Positions 7,916-17,029 are shown, numbered from the stretch's first letter. The stretch is 64,000 nt of DNA from Actinomycetes bacterium (GCA_022839745.1 JALHJB010000012.1:11083-75082); one strand, 5' to 3'. The notes: a model not told the origin generated them from the sequence alone. A program made the numbers and translations.

Positions 7916-10063
7916 GTGACCGGGCAGGAACCACGGGTCCCCGCATCGCGCGAGGAGGCCGCGTCACGCGCCGGGAAGCTGCGCGCCGAGATCCGGCGTC
8001 ACGCATGGCGCTACTACGCGCTCGACACGCCGGAGATCTCCGATGCCGCCTACGACGCCCTGGTGCGCGAACTCGAGGCGATCGAGGCCGGGTTCCCGGA
8101 TCTCATCACGCCTGATTCGCCCACGCAGCGCGTGGGAGCGCCTCCCGCTGAGGCGTTCGCACCGGTCACTCACGCCGAGCGGATGTACTCGCTCGACAAC
8201 GCCATGGACCTCGGCGAGCTCGATGCGTGGCTCGAGCGCGTCGAGCGCGAGACAGCCGGTCGGGACGTGGCGTACATGTGCGAGCTCAAGATCGACGGCA
8301 GCTCGCTCGCGCTCACCTATGAGGACGCGGTGCTCGTGCGCGCGGCCACGCGAGGCGACGGCAAGACCGGTGAGGACGTGACCGCCAACGTGCGCACCGT
8401 GAAGGACGTGCCGCTGCGCCTGCAGGTGGAGCGGCCTGAGCTCCCGGCGGGGCGGGTCCAGGGCTCGCTCTTCGGCGATGGCGCGCCTGATGAACCATGG
8501 CGTGTGGAGGTGCGTGGCGAGGTCTACATGCCCAAGGCGAGCTTCGAGCGGTTGAACGCCGAGCAGGACGAGGCCGGGCTCCCGCCGTACGCCAACCCGC
8601 GCAACGCGGCCGCCGGGGCCGTGCGGCAGAAGGACCCGGCGGTGACCGCCTCGCGCGACCTTGCCACGTTCATGTACCAGGTGGTCGCGCCGGGCGCCCT
8701 CGGCATCACCAGCCAGAGCGAGGCGCTCGGTTGGCTGCGCGCGGCGGGCTTCCGGGTGAACCCCGACATCGAGCGCTGTGACACGCGTGACGCGGTGCGT
8801 TCTTTCTGCGAGCAGGCGATCGAGCGCCGGAGCGATCTGCCGTACGAGATCGACGGCGTTGTCGTGAAGGTGGACTCCTTCGCGCTCCAGGCGGAACTCG
8901 GCTTCACCTCCAAGGCGCCACGGTGGGCGATCGCGTTCAAGTTCCCGCCCGAGGAGAAGACCACCATCCTGCGCGAGATCCGCGTGCAGGTGGGCCGTAC
9001 GGGCGCGCTCACGCCGGTCGCCGAGTTCGACCCGGTGCTCGTGGCTGGCTCCACGATCGCGCGTGCGACGCTGCACAACGAGGACGAGATCCGCCGCAAG
9101 GACGTGCGCATCGGCGACACGATCATCGTGCGCAAGGCCGGCGACGTGATTCCGGAGGTGGTAGGGCCGGTCGAGGGGCTGCGCGACGGCAGCGAGCGCG
9201 AGTGGCGCATGCCGGCGGCATGCCCGAGCTGCGGGAGCGAGGTCTGGCGCGAGGAGGGCGAGGTCGTGCCGCGCTGCACCAACGCGGGGTGCCCGGCGCA
9301 GCGCCTCGAGCGCCTCAACCACTGGGCGTCGCGCGGCGCGCTCGACATCGAGGGCATGGGGACAGAGATCGTCGGGCGGCTGGTGGGGGCCGGACTGCTC
9401 CATGATGTGGCCGACTACTACACGCTCACATTCGACCAGCTCGCCACGCTTGATCTCGGCCGTGTGAAGAAGGACGGCTCGCCGGTGCTGCTCGGCGAGA
9501 CCATGGCGCGCAAGCTGCTCACGAGCATCGAGGCGAGCACCGATCGTCCGCTCGCGCGGCTGCTCTTCGGCCTCGGCATCCGTCACGTGGGTGCCACGGT
9601 GGCCGAGGCGCTCGCGCGCGCGTTCGGTTCGATCGACGCGCTGCTCGAGGCGTCGGCGGCAGAGCTGGCGGCGGTCGAGCAGGTGGGGCCCAAGATCGCC
9701 GAGTCGGTGCGCGCGTTCGCGGAGAATCCGGAGAACGTGGCGATCGTGCGCCGGCTGCAGGCCGCAGGTGTGCGGACCGCCGATGAGTCGCGCGGACCGC
9801 AGCGGGAGCAGACGCTCGCCGGCACCACGTGGGTGCTCACCGGCGCGCTGGAGCGCTTCAGCCGCACCGAGGCGAGCGAGGCGCTCAAGGCCCTCGGCGC
9901 AAAGGTCAGCGGCAGCGTGAGCAAGAAGACAAGCTTCGTGGTGGTGGGTGCCGATCCCGGCAGCAAGTACACCGCCGCGCTCGAGTTCGGTGTGCCGGTG
10001 CTCTCCGAGGACGACCTCGCGGTCGTGCTCGAGACCGGCATGGCGCCAGGAACCGGCCAGTGA
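7916..10063 (+). CDS. ligA: NAD-dependent DNA ligase
   Basis: A 715-residue NAD-dependent ligase that seals nicks during replication and repair. The order is standard. Domain Ia has the Tyr/Asp residues that bind NMN (YYALDTPEISDAAYD). The adenylation domain has the KIDG motif (K125). An OB fold follows, then a four-cysteine zinc finger near residues 435-460 (CPSC and later CTNAGCP), a helix-hairpin-helix region to about 590 and a C-terminal BRCT domain (TWVLTGALERFSR onward). Length is slightly above the usual 670 because of a short insert after RVQGSLFGDG in the adenylation domain. The start is GTG at 7916, 6 bp after the DUF2469 stop. Confidence 0.97.
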   Translation: MTGQEPRVPASREEAASRAGKLRAEIRRHAWRYYALDTPEISDAAYDALVRELEAIEAGFPDLITPDSPTQRVGAPPAEAFAPVTHAERMYSLDNAMDLGELDAWLERVERETAGRDVAYMCELKIDGSSLALTYEDAVLVRAATRGDGKTGEDVTANVRTVKDVPLRLQVERPELPAGRVQGSLFGDGAPDEPWRVEVRGEVYMPKASFERLNAEQDEAGLPPYANPRNAAAGAVRQKDPAVTASRDLATFMYQVVAPGALGITSQSEALGWLRAAGFRVNPDIERCDTRDAVRSFCEQAIERRSDLPYEIDGVVVKVDSFALQAELGFTSKAPRWAIAFKFPPEEKTTILREIRVQVGRTGALTPVAEFDPVLVAGSTIARATLHNEDEIRRKDVRIGDTIIVRKAGDVIPEVVGPVEGLRDGSEREWRMPAACPSCGSEVWREEGEVVPRCTNAGCPAQRLERLNHWASRGALDIEGMGTEIVGRLVGAGLLHDVADYYTLTFDQLATLDLGRVKKDGSPVLLGETMARKLLTSIEASTDRPLARLLFGLGIRHVGATVAEALARAFGSIDALLEASAAELAAVEQVGPKIAESVRAFAENPENVAIVRRLQAAGVRTADESRGPQREQTLAGTTWVLTGALERFSRTEASEALKALGAKVSGSVSKKTSFVVVGADPGSKYTAALEFGVPVLSEDDLAVVLETGMAPGTGQ

Positions 10064-10094
10064 GCGTGTCCCGATCGACGGCGGCCGGTGCGCG

Positions 10095-11147
10095 ATGAAG
10101 CAGGGTCCGCCGCTTTCAATCAATCCGCGCGCGTGCGATCGCTGCGGCGCGTGCGTGACCGCGTGCCCGCACCGTGCCGTACGTGTTGGCCGTACGTATC
10201 TGCAGGTGGACTGGTCGCGGTGCGACGCATGCGGCGCGTGCGCGAAGGCATGTCCGAGGCGCGCGATCGTGCTGCGTTCGGCAGGTGCGCGGGGGCGTGC
10301 GGCATCAGGCCGCCCGGAGCCCGCACCGCGCAAGCGCAGCGGTGCCATGCAGCCGGCGAGCGCCACGCCACGCAGGCGCAGCGCGAAGGCCGTGGCGGCG
10401 GCGGCGCCACGACGCGCCCCCAAGGGCGGGGCACGCGGCGGGTTCCAGTGGTCGCTCCTCGAGGCGGCGGCCATGCTGTCGGTCACCTTCTCGATGTTCA
10501 TGGTGAAGGAGGTCATCTCCCTCTCCGACTGGGTGACGTCGCTCGACGCCTCGGCGCAGCTGACGGTGCGCGTGCTGGTGCTCGCGCTCTACTACGCCGT
10601 GCAGGTGGGGGTGATCGTGTGGCTCGTGCGGCGCCGCGGCGGTGAGCCGCTCCGAGCGCTTGGCATCGCGCATGAGCAGCACTCGTTCGGACAGGTTGCC
10701 CGGTCCACCGCACTGGTCGTTGCCGGGCTGGTGATGACCCGCCTGCTCGCGTCGCTCTACACGTTCGTCACCCGCGAGCTCGGCCTGCTGCCTGAGTCGA
10801 CCACCAGTCTCCCGGCGCTGTTCGGCAGTGGCGAGGCCGGCTTCCTGCTTGCGGTGCTGATGGTGGTCGTCATCGGCCCCACCGTGGAGGAGCTGGTGTT
10901 CCGCGGCGCGCTCCAGGAGGGGCTTGCCGCACGCTTCGGTGTGTGGCCGGCGATCATCGTGCAGGCGGCGCTCTTCGCGGCGTTCCACCGGAGTTGGTGG
11001 TTGCTCGTGCCCACGTTCGTCCTCGGCGTTGCGCTTGGGTGGCTTGCCGAGCGGTGCGACAGCCTCTGGCCCCCGATCGCGCTCCACGCTCTCTACAACG
11101 CCATCACCGTGGTGGCGGCCTTCCTGGCGAGCGTGCCGACCGTGTGA
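10095..11147 (+). CDS. Ferredoxin fused to a CPBP (CAAX/ABI-type) intramembrane protease
   Basis: A 350-residue protein. Residues 8-60 are a bacterial 2[4Fe-4S] ferredoxin with two complete CxxCxxCxxxCP motifs (C14, C17, C20, C24 and C43, C46, C49, C53). A basic, alanine-rich linker (about 62-115) follows. The rest is a polytopic membrane domain with about eight hydrophobic segments and the CPBP protease motifs EELVFR near residue 265, the FHRSW helix, and a late HALYN. The ferredoxin would face the cytoplasm. CPBP enzymes are glutamate intramembrane proteases; fusion to a ferredoxin is not a usual layout, and the electron or regulatory role is unknown. The ATG at 10095 begins directly before the ferredoxin fold. 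The gene follows ligA by 31 bp, but no functional link is evident. Confidence 0.8.
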   Translation: MKQGPPLSINPRACDRCGACVTACPHRAVRVGRTYLQVDWSRCDACGACAKACPRRAIVLRSAGARGRAASGRPEPAPRKRSGAMQPASATPRRRSAKAVAAAAPRRAPKGGARGGFQWSLLEAAAMLSVTFSMFMVKEVISLSDWVTSLDASAQLTVRVLVLALYYAVQVGVIVWLVRRRGGEPLRALGIAHEQHSFGQVARSTALVVAGLVMTRLLASLYTFVTRELGLLPESTTSLPALFGSGEAGFLLAVLMVVVIGPTVEELVFRGALQEGLAARFGVWPAIIVQAALFAAFHRSWWLLVPTFVLGVALGWLAERCDSLWPPIALHALYNAITVVAAFLASVPTV

Positions 11148-11246
11148 CGCGGTGCCGCCGATCATCCCGAAGACGGTTCGCAGGCCCACGCTCTCGGGTA
11201 TCATTGGGCTCTGCCGCACCGTTCCCGTGCCCTGGAGGCGCCCCGC

Positions 11247-11549
11247 ATGGCCATCACTGAAGCTGACGTCCGTCACGTTGCGATGCTCGCCCGGCTCGCG
11301 CTCACCGATGAGCAGGTAGGCGCGCTCACTGCTGAGCTGGGCGCCTTGCTCGGCCACATCGACGAGCTCCAGCACCTCGACCTCGAGGGCGTGCAGCCCA
11401 CCGCACATCCGCTCGCGATGACGAACCGCACGCGCGCCGACGTGGTCGTGCCGGGCCTGTCGCGCGAGGACGCCCTGCGTAACGCGCCTGACACCGACGG
11501 CACCGCGTTCGTGGTGCCCGCTATCACGGGCGGAGGGGATGCGTCATGA
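11247..11549 (+). CDS. gatC: Asp-tRNA(Asn)/Glu-tRNA(Gln) amidotransferase subunit C
   Basis: A 100-residue GatC, the small clamp of the GatCAB amidotransferase that converts mischarged Glu-tRNA(Gln) and/or Asp-tRNA(Asn). It has the family opening ITEADVRHVAMLARLALTDEQ, the central HIDELQHLDLEGVQPTAHPL, and a C-terminal FVVPAI motif that wraps between GatA and GatB. A CTGGAGG lies upstream of the ATG. The last bases overlap gatA (ATGA), so gatC and gatA are coupled. Confidence 0.95.
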   Translation: MAITEADVRHVAMLARLALTDEQVGALTAELGALLGHIDELQHLDLEGVQPTAHPLAMTNRTRADVVVPGLSREDALRNAPDTDGTAFVVPAITGGGDAS

Positions 11550-13033
11550 CGGCGCTCGATCTCTCAGCGCTCTCGGCGCGCCAGGTCCGTGACGGCATCG
11601 CACGCGGCGACTTCTCGGCACGCGAGGCCGCCGACGCCGCGTACGCGCGCATCGACGCGCTCGACGGCGAGGTGCACGCCTTCCTCCAGCTCATGCCGGA
11701 GCTCGCGTACGCGGCGGCTGACAGGGTGGACGCCGCCCGTGCGGCGGGCGACGAGCTGCCGCCGCTTGCGGGCGTGCCCGCGGGCATCAAGGACAACATG
11801 AACCTCCTCGGCACGCGTACCACGTGCTCCAGCCGCATGCTCGAGAACTACGAGAGCGTCTACGACTGCACCGCCGTCCGGCGTATGCTCGACGCCGGCG
11901 CACTGCCCATCGGCAAACTCAACATGGACGAGTTCGCCTTCGGATCATCTACCGAGAACTCTGCGTTCGGCCCAACCCGCAACCCGTGGGACCTCGAGCG
12001 CGTGCCCGGCGGCTCGAGCGGCGGCAGCGCCGCAGCCGTTGCCGCGGGCATGGTGAGCGTCTCGCTCGGCAGCGACACCGGCGGCTCGATACGTCAGCCC
12101 GCGGCGCTCACCGGCACCGTGGGCATGAAGCCCACGTACGGGCGCGTGAGCCGCTACGGCGTGATCGCGTTCGGCTCCTCGCTCGACCAGATCGGCCCCT
12201 TCACCAAGAACGTGGACGACTCGGCGCTCCTGCTCGAGGCGATCGCAGGCGAGGACCCGCGCGACGCGACCTCGGCCACGGAGGCGGTCGAGGCGTATAC
12301 GGCCGCGGTCGAAGGCGGGGTCCGCGGTCTCAGGGTGGGCCTCGCCACGGACATCCTCGAGGTCGAGGGATGTGCCGCCGAGGTCAAGCAGAGCGTGCTC
12401 GACGCGGCCGAGGTGTTCGCATCGCTTGGCGCCGAGGTGGGAGAGGTCGCCTTGCCGAGCGCGCGGCACGGACTTTCGGCGTACTACATCATCGGCCCCG
12501 CCGAGGCGTCGTCGAACCTCGCGCGCTTCGACGGCATCCGGTACGGCCATCGCGCGGACGATGCCGAGGACGTGCTCGACCTCTACATGCGCTCGCGCGC
12601 CGAAGGGTTCGGCCCCGAGACGATCCGCCGCATCATGCTCGGCACGTACGCGCTGTCGGCCGGCTACTACGACGCCTACTACGGCCAGGCCCAGAAGGCG
12701 CGGACCCGCATCATCGAAGACTTCCGGTCCGCGTTCGAGCGGTTCGACGTGGTGCTCACGCCGACAACGCCTGAGCCGGCGTTCCGCTTCGGCGAGAAGT
12801 CGGACCCGTTCACGATGTACCTGAACGACTTCTACACGATCCCGGTGAACCTTGCGGGCAACTGCGCGATGAGCGTGCCGAGCGGGCTGTGCTCGTCGAC
12901 CGGCATGCCGATGGGCCTGCAGATCATCGGTGACTACTTCGCCGAGACCACCGTGTTCAGGGCCGCTGCCGCGTATGAAGCCGCACTCGGATTCGACACG
13001 ACCCCGCCGCTCGTCAGGGCGCTTGCCCGCTAA
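11546..13033 (+). CDS. gatA: Asp-tRNA(Asn)/Glu-tRNA(Gln) amidotransferase subunit A
   Basis: A 495-residue amidase-signature enzyme that releases ammonia from glutamine for transamidation. The Ser-cisSer-Lys triad can be read as K82 in GIKDN, the cis-serine in GGSSGGSAAAVA (near residue 157), and the nucleophile in GSDTGGSIRQPA (near residue 181). Length and the MPMGLQIIGDYF ending are standard. It overlaps gatC by 4 bp. gatB is not directly next: a surface-protein gene of 1.9 kb lies between, so the usual gatCAB order is interrupted here. Confidence 0.96.
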   Translation: MTALDLSALSARQVRDGIARGDFSAREAADAAYARIDALDGEVHAFLQLMPELAYAAADRVDAARAAGDELPPLAGVPAGIKDNMNLLGTRTTCSSRMLENYESVYDCTAVRRMLDAGALPIGKLNMDEFAFGSSTENSAFGPTRNPWDLERVPGGSSGGSAAAVAAGMVSVSLGSDTGGSIRQPAALTGTVGMKPTYGRVSRYGVIAFGSSLDQIGPFTKNVDDSALLLEAIAGEDPRDATSATEAVEAYTAAVEGGVRGLRVGLATDILEVEGCAAEVKQSVLDAAEVFASLGAEVGEVALPSARHGLSAYYIIGPAEASSNLARFDGIRYGHRADDAEDVLDLYMRSRAEGFGPETIRRIMLGTYALSAGYYDAYYGQAQKARTRIIEDFRSAFERFDVVLTPTTPEPAFRFGEKSDPFTMYLNDFYTIPVNLAGNCAMSVPSGLCSSTGMPMGLQIIGDYFAETTVFRAAAAYEAALGFDTTPPLVRALAR

Positions 13034-13161
13034 ATGGTCGCCGCCATAGGCCGCTTGTCAGAACCTGCGGGCGAGGCCGCCGGACGGTGTCTTGCGTGGG
13101 GTACATTCCTCCCGATAGCGGATTCGTCCGCGTGGGCGGACGCGATCGGTTGGGGGGCACC

Positions 13162-15033
13162 ATGCGATGGTCGATGCGGTCGTTGTTCGTGGTGTGCGTG
13201 GCTCTGGCGCTGGTTCTTGGTGTGATGCCAGCCCGCGCGGTGGCGGCGGTGACGCTCACGCCGATGACGTCGATCGGGGGCCCGGGAACCGGGGACGGGC
13301 AGTTCGAGATCGGGCCCGCGGACGTTGCCGCTGACAAGTTCGGCAACATCTACGCCGTTGCGGGACTCAACTACGGCGCGCCCCCGTACGACCATCGCAT
13401 CCAGATGTTCAGCGCGACGGGGCAGTTCATCCGCGCGTACGAGAACCCCGGCGCCGAGGCCGAGCAGGTCAGCCTCCCGCACTCGATCTCCACCGACCGG
13501 TGGGGCAGGCTGTATGTGACGACCGAGCAGAACCCCGTGGTGGATATCCTGATGAGCGGGCTCTACGGCTACGACCGCCGGATAGGTGCGGCCATCACCG
13601 ATCCGATCATCCACGGGCAGGACGTGGATGTTGCCCTGGACGGCACGATGTACATCGCCAGCGAGAATGGTGTGGAAATCAGGTCGAAACAGGGGGATGT
13701 GATCGGCGCGGTCCCGCTCGCCGCTGGGCTGCTGCCGTTCGGGGTAGGCCTCAGCCAGGACGGTATCGTGTACGTGGGTGCGCATGATGCGGGCAACATC
13801 GGCACGATCCGTTTCCTGCGGCCGGATGGGGTCGGCGGCTACTGGGCGGCGATGGATCCGTATCCGTATAGCGGGCCGCTGGATGTGGACGTCGATCCGG
13901 CTGGCACGGTGTTCATCGCCGAGTACGGCGCTGCGCGCGTGCAACTGAGGGGCCCGAACAGCGACCTCATCACGGCCTTTGGCGACGCTGTGACCATCGG
14001 CTCGCCCTTTGGTCTCGGTGTGGGATCCGACCGGATGCTGTACGTTGCCGATCCCGCCCACCAGGAGATCGACCGGTGGAAGGTGAACGTTCCCACGACC
14101 GAGGCCGAGGTGGAGGGTACGAACCGCTACCTCACGGCGATCGAGGCGTCGAAGAAGGCGTACCCCAACGGCGCTGATGTGGCGGTGCTGACCACCGGCG
14201 AGAACTGGCCGGACGCACTCGGCGGCGCCGCGCTTGCCGGCGTGCTGGGCGGGCCGCTGCTGCTCACCCCGCACGATGTCCTGCCCGCGAGCGTCGCAGC
14301 CGAGCTCGACCGGCTCAAAGTGAAAGGCGTCTACGTCCTCGGCGGGACTGGCGCGGTCAGTGACGATGTGCTGAATGCTGCTAAGGCGCTGACCCCGCTG
14401 GGCGCCGCCGAGCGTCTCGGCGGTCTCAACCGCTACGAGACCGCCAACAAGATCGCGGAACGGGTCGTTTCGATCGCGGGCAGTGGGTACGACGGCACCG
14501 CGTTCGTGTGCACGGGCGCCGACTTCCCGGATGCGCTTGCCGCGGCACCGATCGCGGCGGCGAACGGGTGGCCGATCTACCTCACCCAGACGGCCGCGCT
14601 CACGCCATCGACCAAGACCAAAATGGGGGTCAACGGGGCCACACACGGCTACGTCATCGGCGGCACCGGAGCCGTGAGCGCGGCGGTGGAGACAGAACTT
14701 GACGCGACGTTCATCGAGTTCTCACGCGTTGGCGGGGCGAACAGGTACGACACCGCCGCAAAGCTCGCCAACGAGGCGTTCGACGGTATGGGCATGCTCT
14801 GGTCGAGGCCTGCGCTGGCGGTGGGAACGAACTTCCCCGATGCGCTCGCCGGAGGCGTGCTGCAGGGCAGCGACTGCAGCGTGCTCCTGCTCACGTCTGG
14901 CGCGACGCTCTCCCCGGCGGCTGCCGCCGCGCTTTCGGCTAACCGGGAGATGATCTACGAGCTCCGCTATCTCGGCGGTGACGGCGTGCTCTCGCTCGGC
15001 GTGCGCTCGGCGGCGCGGGCGCTGCTGCCGTAA
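13162..15033 (+). CDS. Secreted beta-propeller protein with three cell-wall-binding repeat 2 (CWB2) domains
   Basis: A 623-residue exported protein. A signal peptide (RSLFVVCVALALVLGV, cleavage near ARAVAA) is followed by an NHL-like beta-propeller of six or so blades (residues about 30-310; repeated FGNIYAV, GRLYVTT and GTVFIAEYGAARVQ motifs). Three CWB2 repeats follow, each opening with an NRYxTA motif (ANRYLTAIEA is replaced here by TNRYLTAIEA, then LNRYETANKI, then ANRYDTAAKL) and containing WPDAL or FPDAL. CWB2 repeats anchor S-layer-associated proteins to anionic wall polymers in clostridia and actinobacteria. I used the ATG at 13162 after GGGGGG because the signal peptide starts there. 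It separates gatCA from gatB. Cargo function is unknown. Confidence 0.85.
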   Translation: MRWSMRSLFVVCVALALVLGVMPARAVAAVTLTPMTSIGGPGTGDGQFEIGPADVAADKFGNIYAVAGLNYGAPPYDHRIQMFSATGQFIRAYENPGAEAEQVSLPHSISTDRWGRLYVTTEQNPVVDILMSGLYGYDRRIGAAITDPIIHGQDVDVALDGTMYIASENGVEIRSKQGDVIGAVPLAAGLLPFGVGLSQDGIVYVGAHDAGNIGTIRFLRPDGVGGYWAAMDPYPYSGPLDVDVDPAGTVFIAEYGAARVQLRGPNSDLITAFGDAVTIGSPFGLGVGSDRMLYVADPAHQEIDRWKVNVPTTEAEVEGTNRYLTAIEASKKAYPNGADVAVLTTGENWPDALGGAALAGVLGGPLLLTPHDVLPASVAAELDRLKVKGVYVLGGTGAVSDDVLNAAKALTPLGAAERLGGLNRYETANKIAERVVSIAGSGYDGTAFVCTGADFPDALAAAPIAAANGWPIYLTQTAALTPSTKTKMGVNGATHGYVIGGTGAVSAAVETELDATFIEFSRVGGANRYDTAAKLANEAFDGMGMLWSRPALAVGTNFPDALAGGVLQGSDCSVLLLTSGATLSPAAAAALSANREMIYELRYLGGDGVLSLGVRSAARALLP

Positions 15034-15053
15034 GCGTTCCGATGCGGTGATCC

Positions 15054-15083
15054 CATTGGGGCGACCATCGGGTCGCCCCAATG
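15054..15083 (+). terminator. Perfect 13-bp hairpin after the CWB2 gene
   Basis: CATTGGGGCGACC and its exact reverse complement are separated by a 4-nt loop (15067-15070), 20 bp beyond the CWB2 gene stop. There is no T-tract, so it is either a factor-assisted terminator or a 3' stabilising structure. It insulates the surface gene from gatB. Confidence 0.6.
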
Positions 15084-15195
15084 TGGATTCGATGAACTGC
15101 CGGGCGCGATCTGGCCGCCCCGCTGCGCGCACCGGCCCCGCTCGGGTAGAATCGGAGCCTGCACACCACCCGGTACCCATGAGGGGAGCTCCGCC

Positions 15196-16761
15196 TTGGG
15201 CAAGGACCGTCTGCTCGACGTGCTCGAACGCTACGAGGCCGTCATCGGCCTCGAGATCCATACCGAGATCACCGCTGCGAACACCAAGATGTTCTGCGGA
15301 TGCCCGGTCGCCTTCGGCGGCGAGCCCAACACGCGGGTGTGCCCCGTGTGCCTCGGCATGCCCGGCGCACTGCCGGTCCCCAACGAGGCCGCCATCGAGT
15401 GGACCGTGCTCGCGGGCCTGGCGACCGACTGCGACATCGCGCTGTGGAGTCAGTTCCATCGCAAGCAGTACTTCTACCCCGACATGCCCAAGGACTACCA
15501 GATCTCCCAGTACGACCTGCCGTTTTGCAGCAACGGTATGGTCGATGTGGAGGTCGACGGACCCGGTGTGGCCGAGCGTCTCGACCTGGACGGCGATGTG
15601 GTGGCCGACGGTCCTGTGCCTGTGGTCGAGGACGGTGGCTACCGGGTGCCGATCGGCATCACGCGCATCCATCTCGAAGAGGATACGGGCAAGATGGTGC
15701 ACGTAGGCGGCTCGGAAGGCCGTATCGCGGGTGCCACGCACTCCCTGGTGGACTTCAACCGCGCGGGCACGCCGCTCATGGAGCTCGTGAGCGAGCCGGA
15801 CATCCGCACGCCTGAGGAGGCACGGCGCTTTGCCCAGAAGCTGCGCAGCATCTGGCTTGTGCTTGGCGTGAGCGACTGCAGCATGGAGGAGGGCTCCATG
15901 CGCGTGGACGGCAACGTGTCGATCCGTGCGCGTGGTCAGGTCGAGTTCGGCACGAAGACCGAGATCAAGAACATGAACTCGTTCAAGGCGCTCCACGACG
16001 CGCTCGCCTACGAGATCGTGCGCCAGGCCGACCTGCTGGATGCAGGGGAGGCCGTGGTGCAGGAGACGCGTCACTGGGACGCCACAGCGCGCCGCACGAG
16101 CGGTCTACGCAGCAAGGAAGAGGCGCACGACTACCGGTACTTCCCTGAGCCCGACATGGTGCCGTTCAGCTTCGAGCCCGAGTGGATCGCGTCGCTCGCG
16201 GCGCAGCTGCCGGAGCTTCCCGACGCGCGCCGCGACCGCTACATCGCGGAGTACGCGTTGCCGAAGGCCGACGCGGCGATGCTCGCCGCGGACTCCGAGA
16301 CCGGTCGCTACTTCGACGCGACCGTGGAGATCACCGGCGCCGATCGCGCCAAGCAGGCCGCCAACTGGATGCTCGGCGACCTGGCGGCATTGTTGAACGC
16401 CGAGGGAATCGCTATCGGCGATGCCCGTGTGACGCCCGCGATGCTGGCCGAGCTGATCGGACTCGTCGAGGACGGGACCATCAGCGGCAAGCAGGCCAAG
16501 CAGGTCTTTGCCGAGGCAGCTGAGACCGGAGACGCCCCCGGCGCGATCGTGGAAGCACGAGGGATGAAGCAGGTCTCGGACACCGGCGCCATCGAGGCTG
16601 CCGTGGCCGCGGTGCTTGAGGCAAACCCTGCCGAGGTGGAGAGCTACCGTGCCGGCAAGACGTCGGTGATCGGCTTCTTCGTCGGCCAGGTCATGCGTGA
16701 GATGCGTGGCCAGGGCAATCCGGCCGTGGTGAACGAGGTCTTGAGGCGGATGCTCGGGTAA
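15196..16761 (+). CDS. gatB: Asp-tRNA(Asn)/Glu-tRNA(Gln) amidotransferase subunit B
   Basis: A 521-residue GatB, the tRNA-binding and transamidase subunit. Family landmarks are GLEIHTEI near the start, CPVCLGMPGALPVPN, the HRKQYFYPDMPKDYQISQYD substrate region, LVDFNRAGTPLMELVSEPD, and the helical YqeY-like tail ending in RMLG. The start is TTG at 15196, chosen because AGGGGAGC lies 9 bp upstream and because the protein begins correctly there. About 40 bp before the start a TAGAAT could be a -10 box, so gatB may have its own promoter. Confidence 0.95.
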   Translation: MGKDRLLDVLERYEAVIGLEIHTEITAANTKMFCGCPVAFGGEPNTRVCPVCLGMPGALPVPNEAAIEWTVLAGLATDCDIALWSQFHRKQYFYPDMPKDYQISQYDLPFCSNGMVDVEVDGPGVAERLDLDGDVVADGPVPVVEDGGYRVPIGITRIHLEEDTGKMVHVGGSEGRIAGATHSLVDFNRAGTPLMELVSEPDIRTPEEARRFAQKLRSIWLVLGVSDCSMEEGSMRVDGNVSIRARGQVEFGTKTEIKNMNSFKALHDALAYEIVRQADLLDAGEAVVQETRHWDATARRTSGLRSKEEAHDYRYFPEPDMVPFSFEPEWIASLAAQLPELPDARRDRYIAEYALPKADAAMLAADSETGRYFDATVEITGADRAKQAANWMLGDLAALLNAEGIAIGDARVTPAMLAELIGLVEDGTISGKQAKQVFAEAAETGDAPGAIVEARGMKQVSDTGAIEAAVAAVLEANPAEVESYRAGKTSVIGFFVGQVMREMRGQGNPAVVNEVLRRMLG

Positions 16762-16768
16762 TGCCGTA

Positions 16769-16857
16769 GGGCACCGCTTCGGGGATGCCTCGCTCGCTGT
16801 CCTCGGCGCACAGACCGCGCCTGCGGAGGCGTCGCTCGGCACTCCGGAGCGGTGCCC
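16769..16857 (+). repeat. Intergenic inverted-repeat element, copy 1
   Basis: An 89-bp element 7 bp after the gatB stop. Outer arms GGGCACCGCT (16769-16778) and AGCGGTGCCC (16848-16857) are perfect complements and extend imperfectly inward. Inside is a core containing GCTGTCCTCGGCGCACAG and CGCGCCTGCGGAGGC. The core can fold: CCTC (16801-16804) with GAGG (16826-16829), and GGCGC (16805-16809) with GCGCC (16817-16821). Copies 2 and 3 share the core but have other outer arms. Read on the plus strand it follows gatB like a terminator, without a T-run. Confidence 0.8.
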
Positions 16858-16897
16858 GTGCAACCCAAGCTCAAGGCGCCTTTCTCGCGGACTATGC

Positions 16898-16981
16898 GCG
16901 TCGCCCCGGAGCGCCTCGTTCGCTGTCCTCGGCGCACAGACCGCGCCTGCGGAGGCGTCGCTCGGCACCCCGGAGCGACGC
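16898..16981 (+). repeat. Intergenic inverted-repeat element, copy 2
   Basis: The inner 64 bp differ from copy 1 at only two positions. The outer arms are different: GCGTCGC (16898-16904) pairs with GCGACGC (16975-16981), and the pairing continues inward through CCCGG. It lies 40 bp after copy 1, in the same orientation, in a 347-bp stretch without a convincing gene. Confidence 0.78.
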
Positions 16982-17003
16982 CCAACCCAACCCAACCCGA
17001 CCC
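16981..17003 (-). other. Potential G-quadruplex motif
   Basis: The plus strand reads CCC five times, spaced by two bases (AA, AA, AA, GA). The minus strand therefore carries five GGG runs with 2-nt loops, a compact pattern able to form a G-quadruplex. It abuts inverted-repeat copy 2. No function is shown. Confidence 0.45.
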
Positions 17004-17029
17004 TGCGCGGCTTCTTGCCCGAACGATGT

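Noticed and set aside
7964..10516. 850-codon open frame on the minus strand opposite ligA
   Set aside because: It is the antisense shadow of ligA and the ferredoxin fusion: low-complexity, His/Arg-rich, no domain, and the plus-strand genes are unmistakable.
13030..14646. 538-codon minus-strand frame opposite the CWB2 protein
   Set aside because: Composition is that of a shadow frame (Arg/His/Asp-rich), with no start signal and no recognisable fold; the plus strand has a signal peptide and clear repeats.
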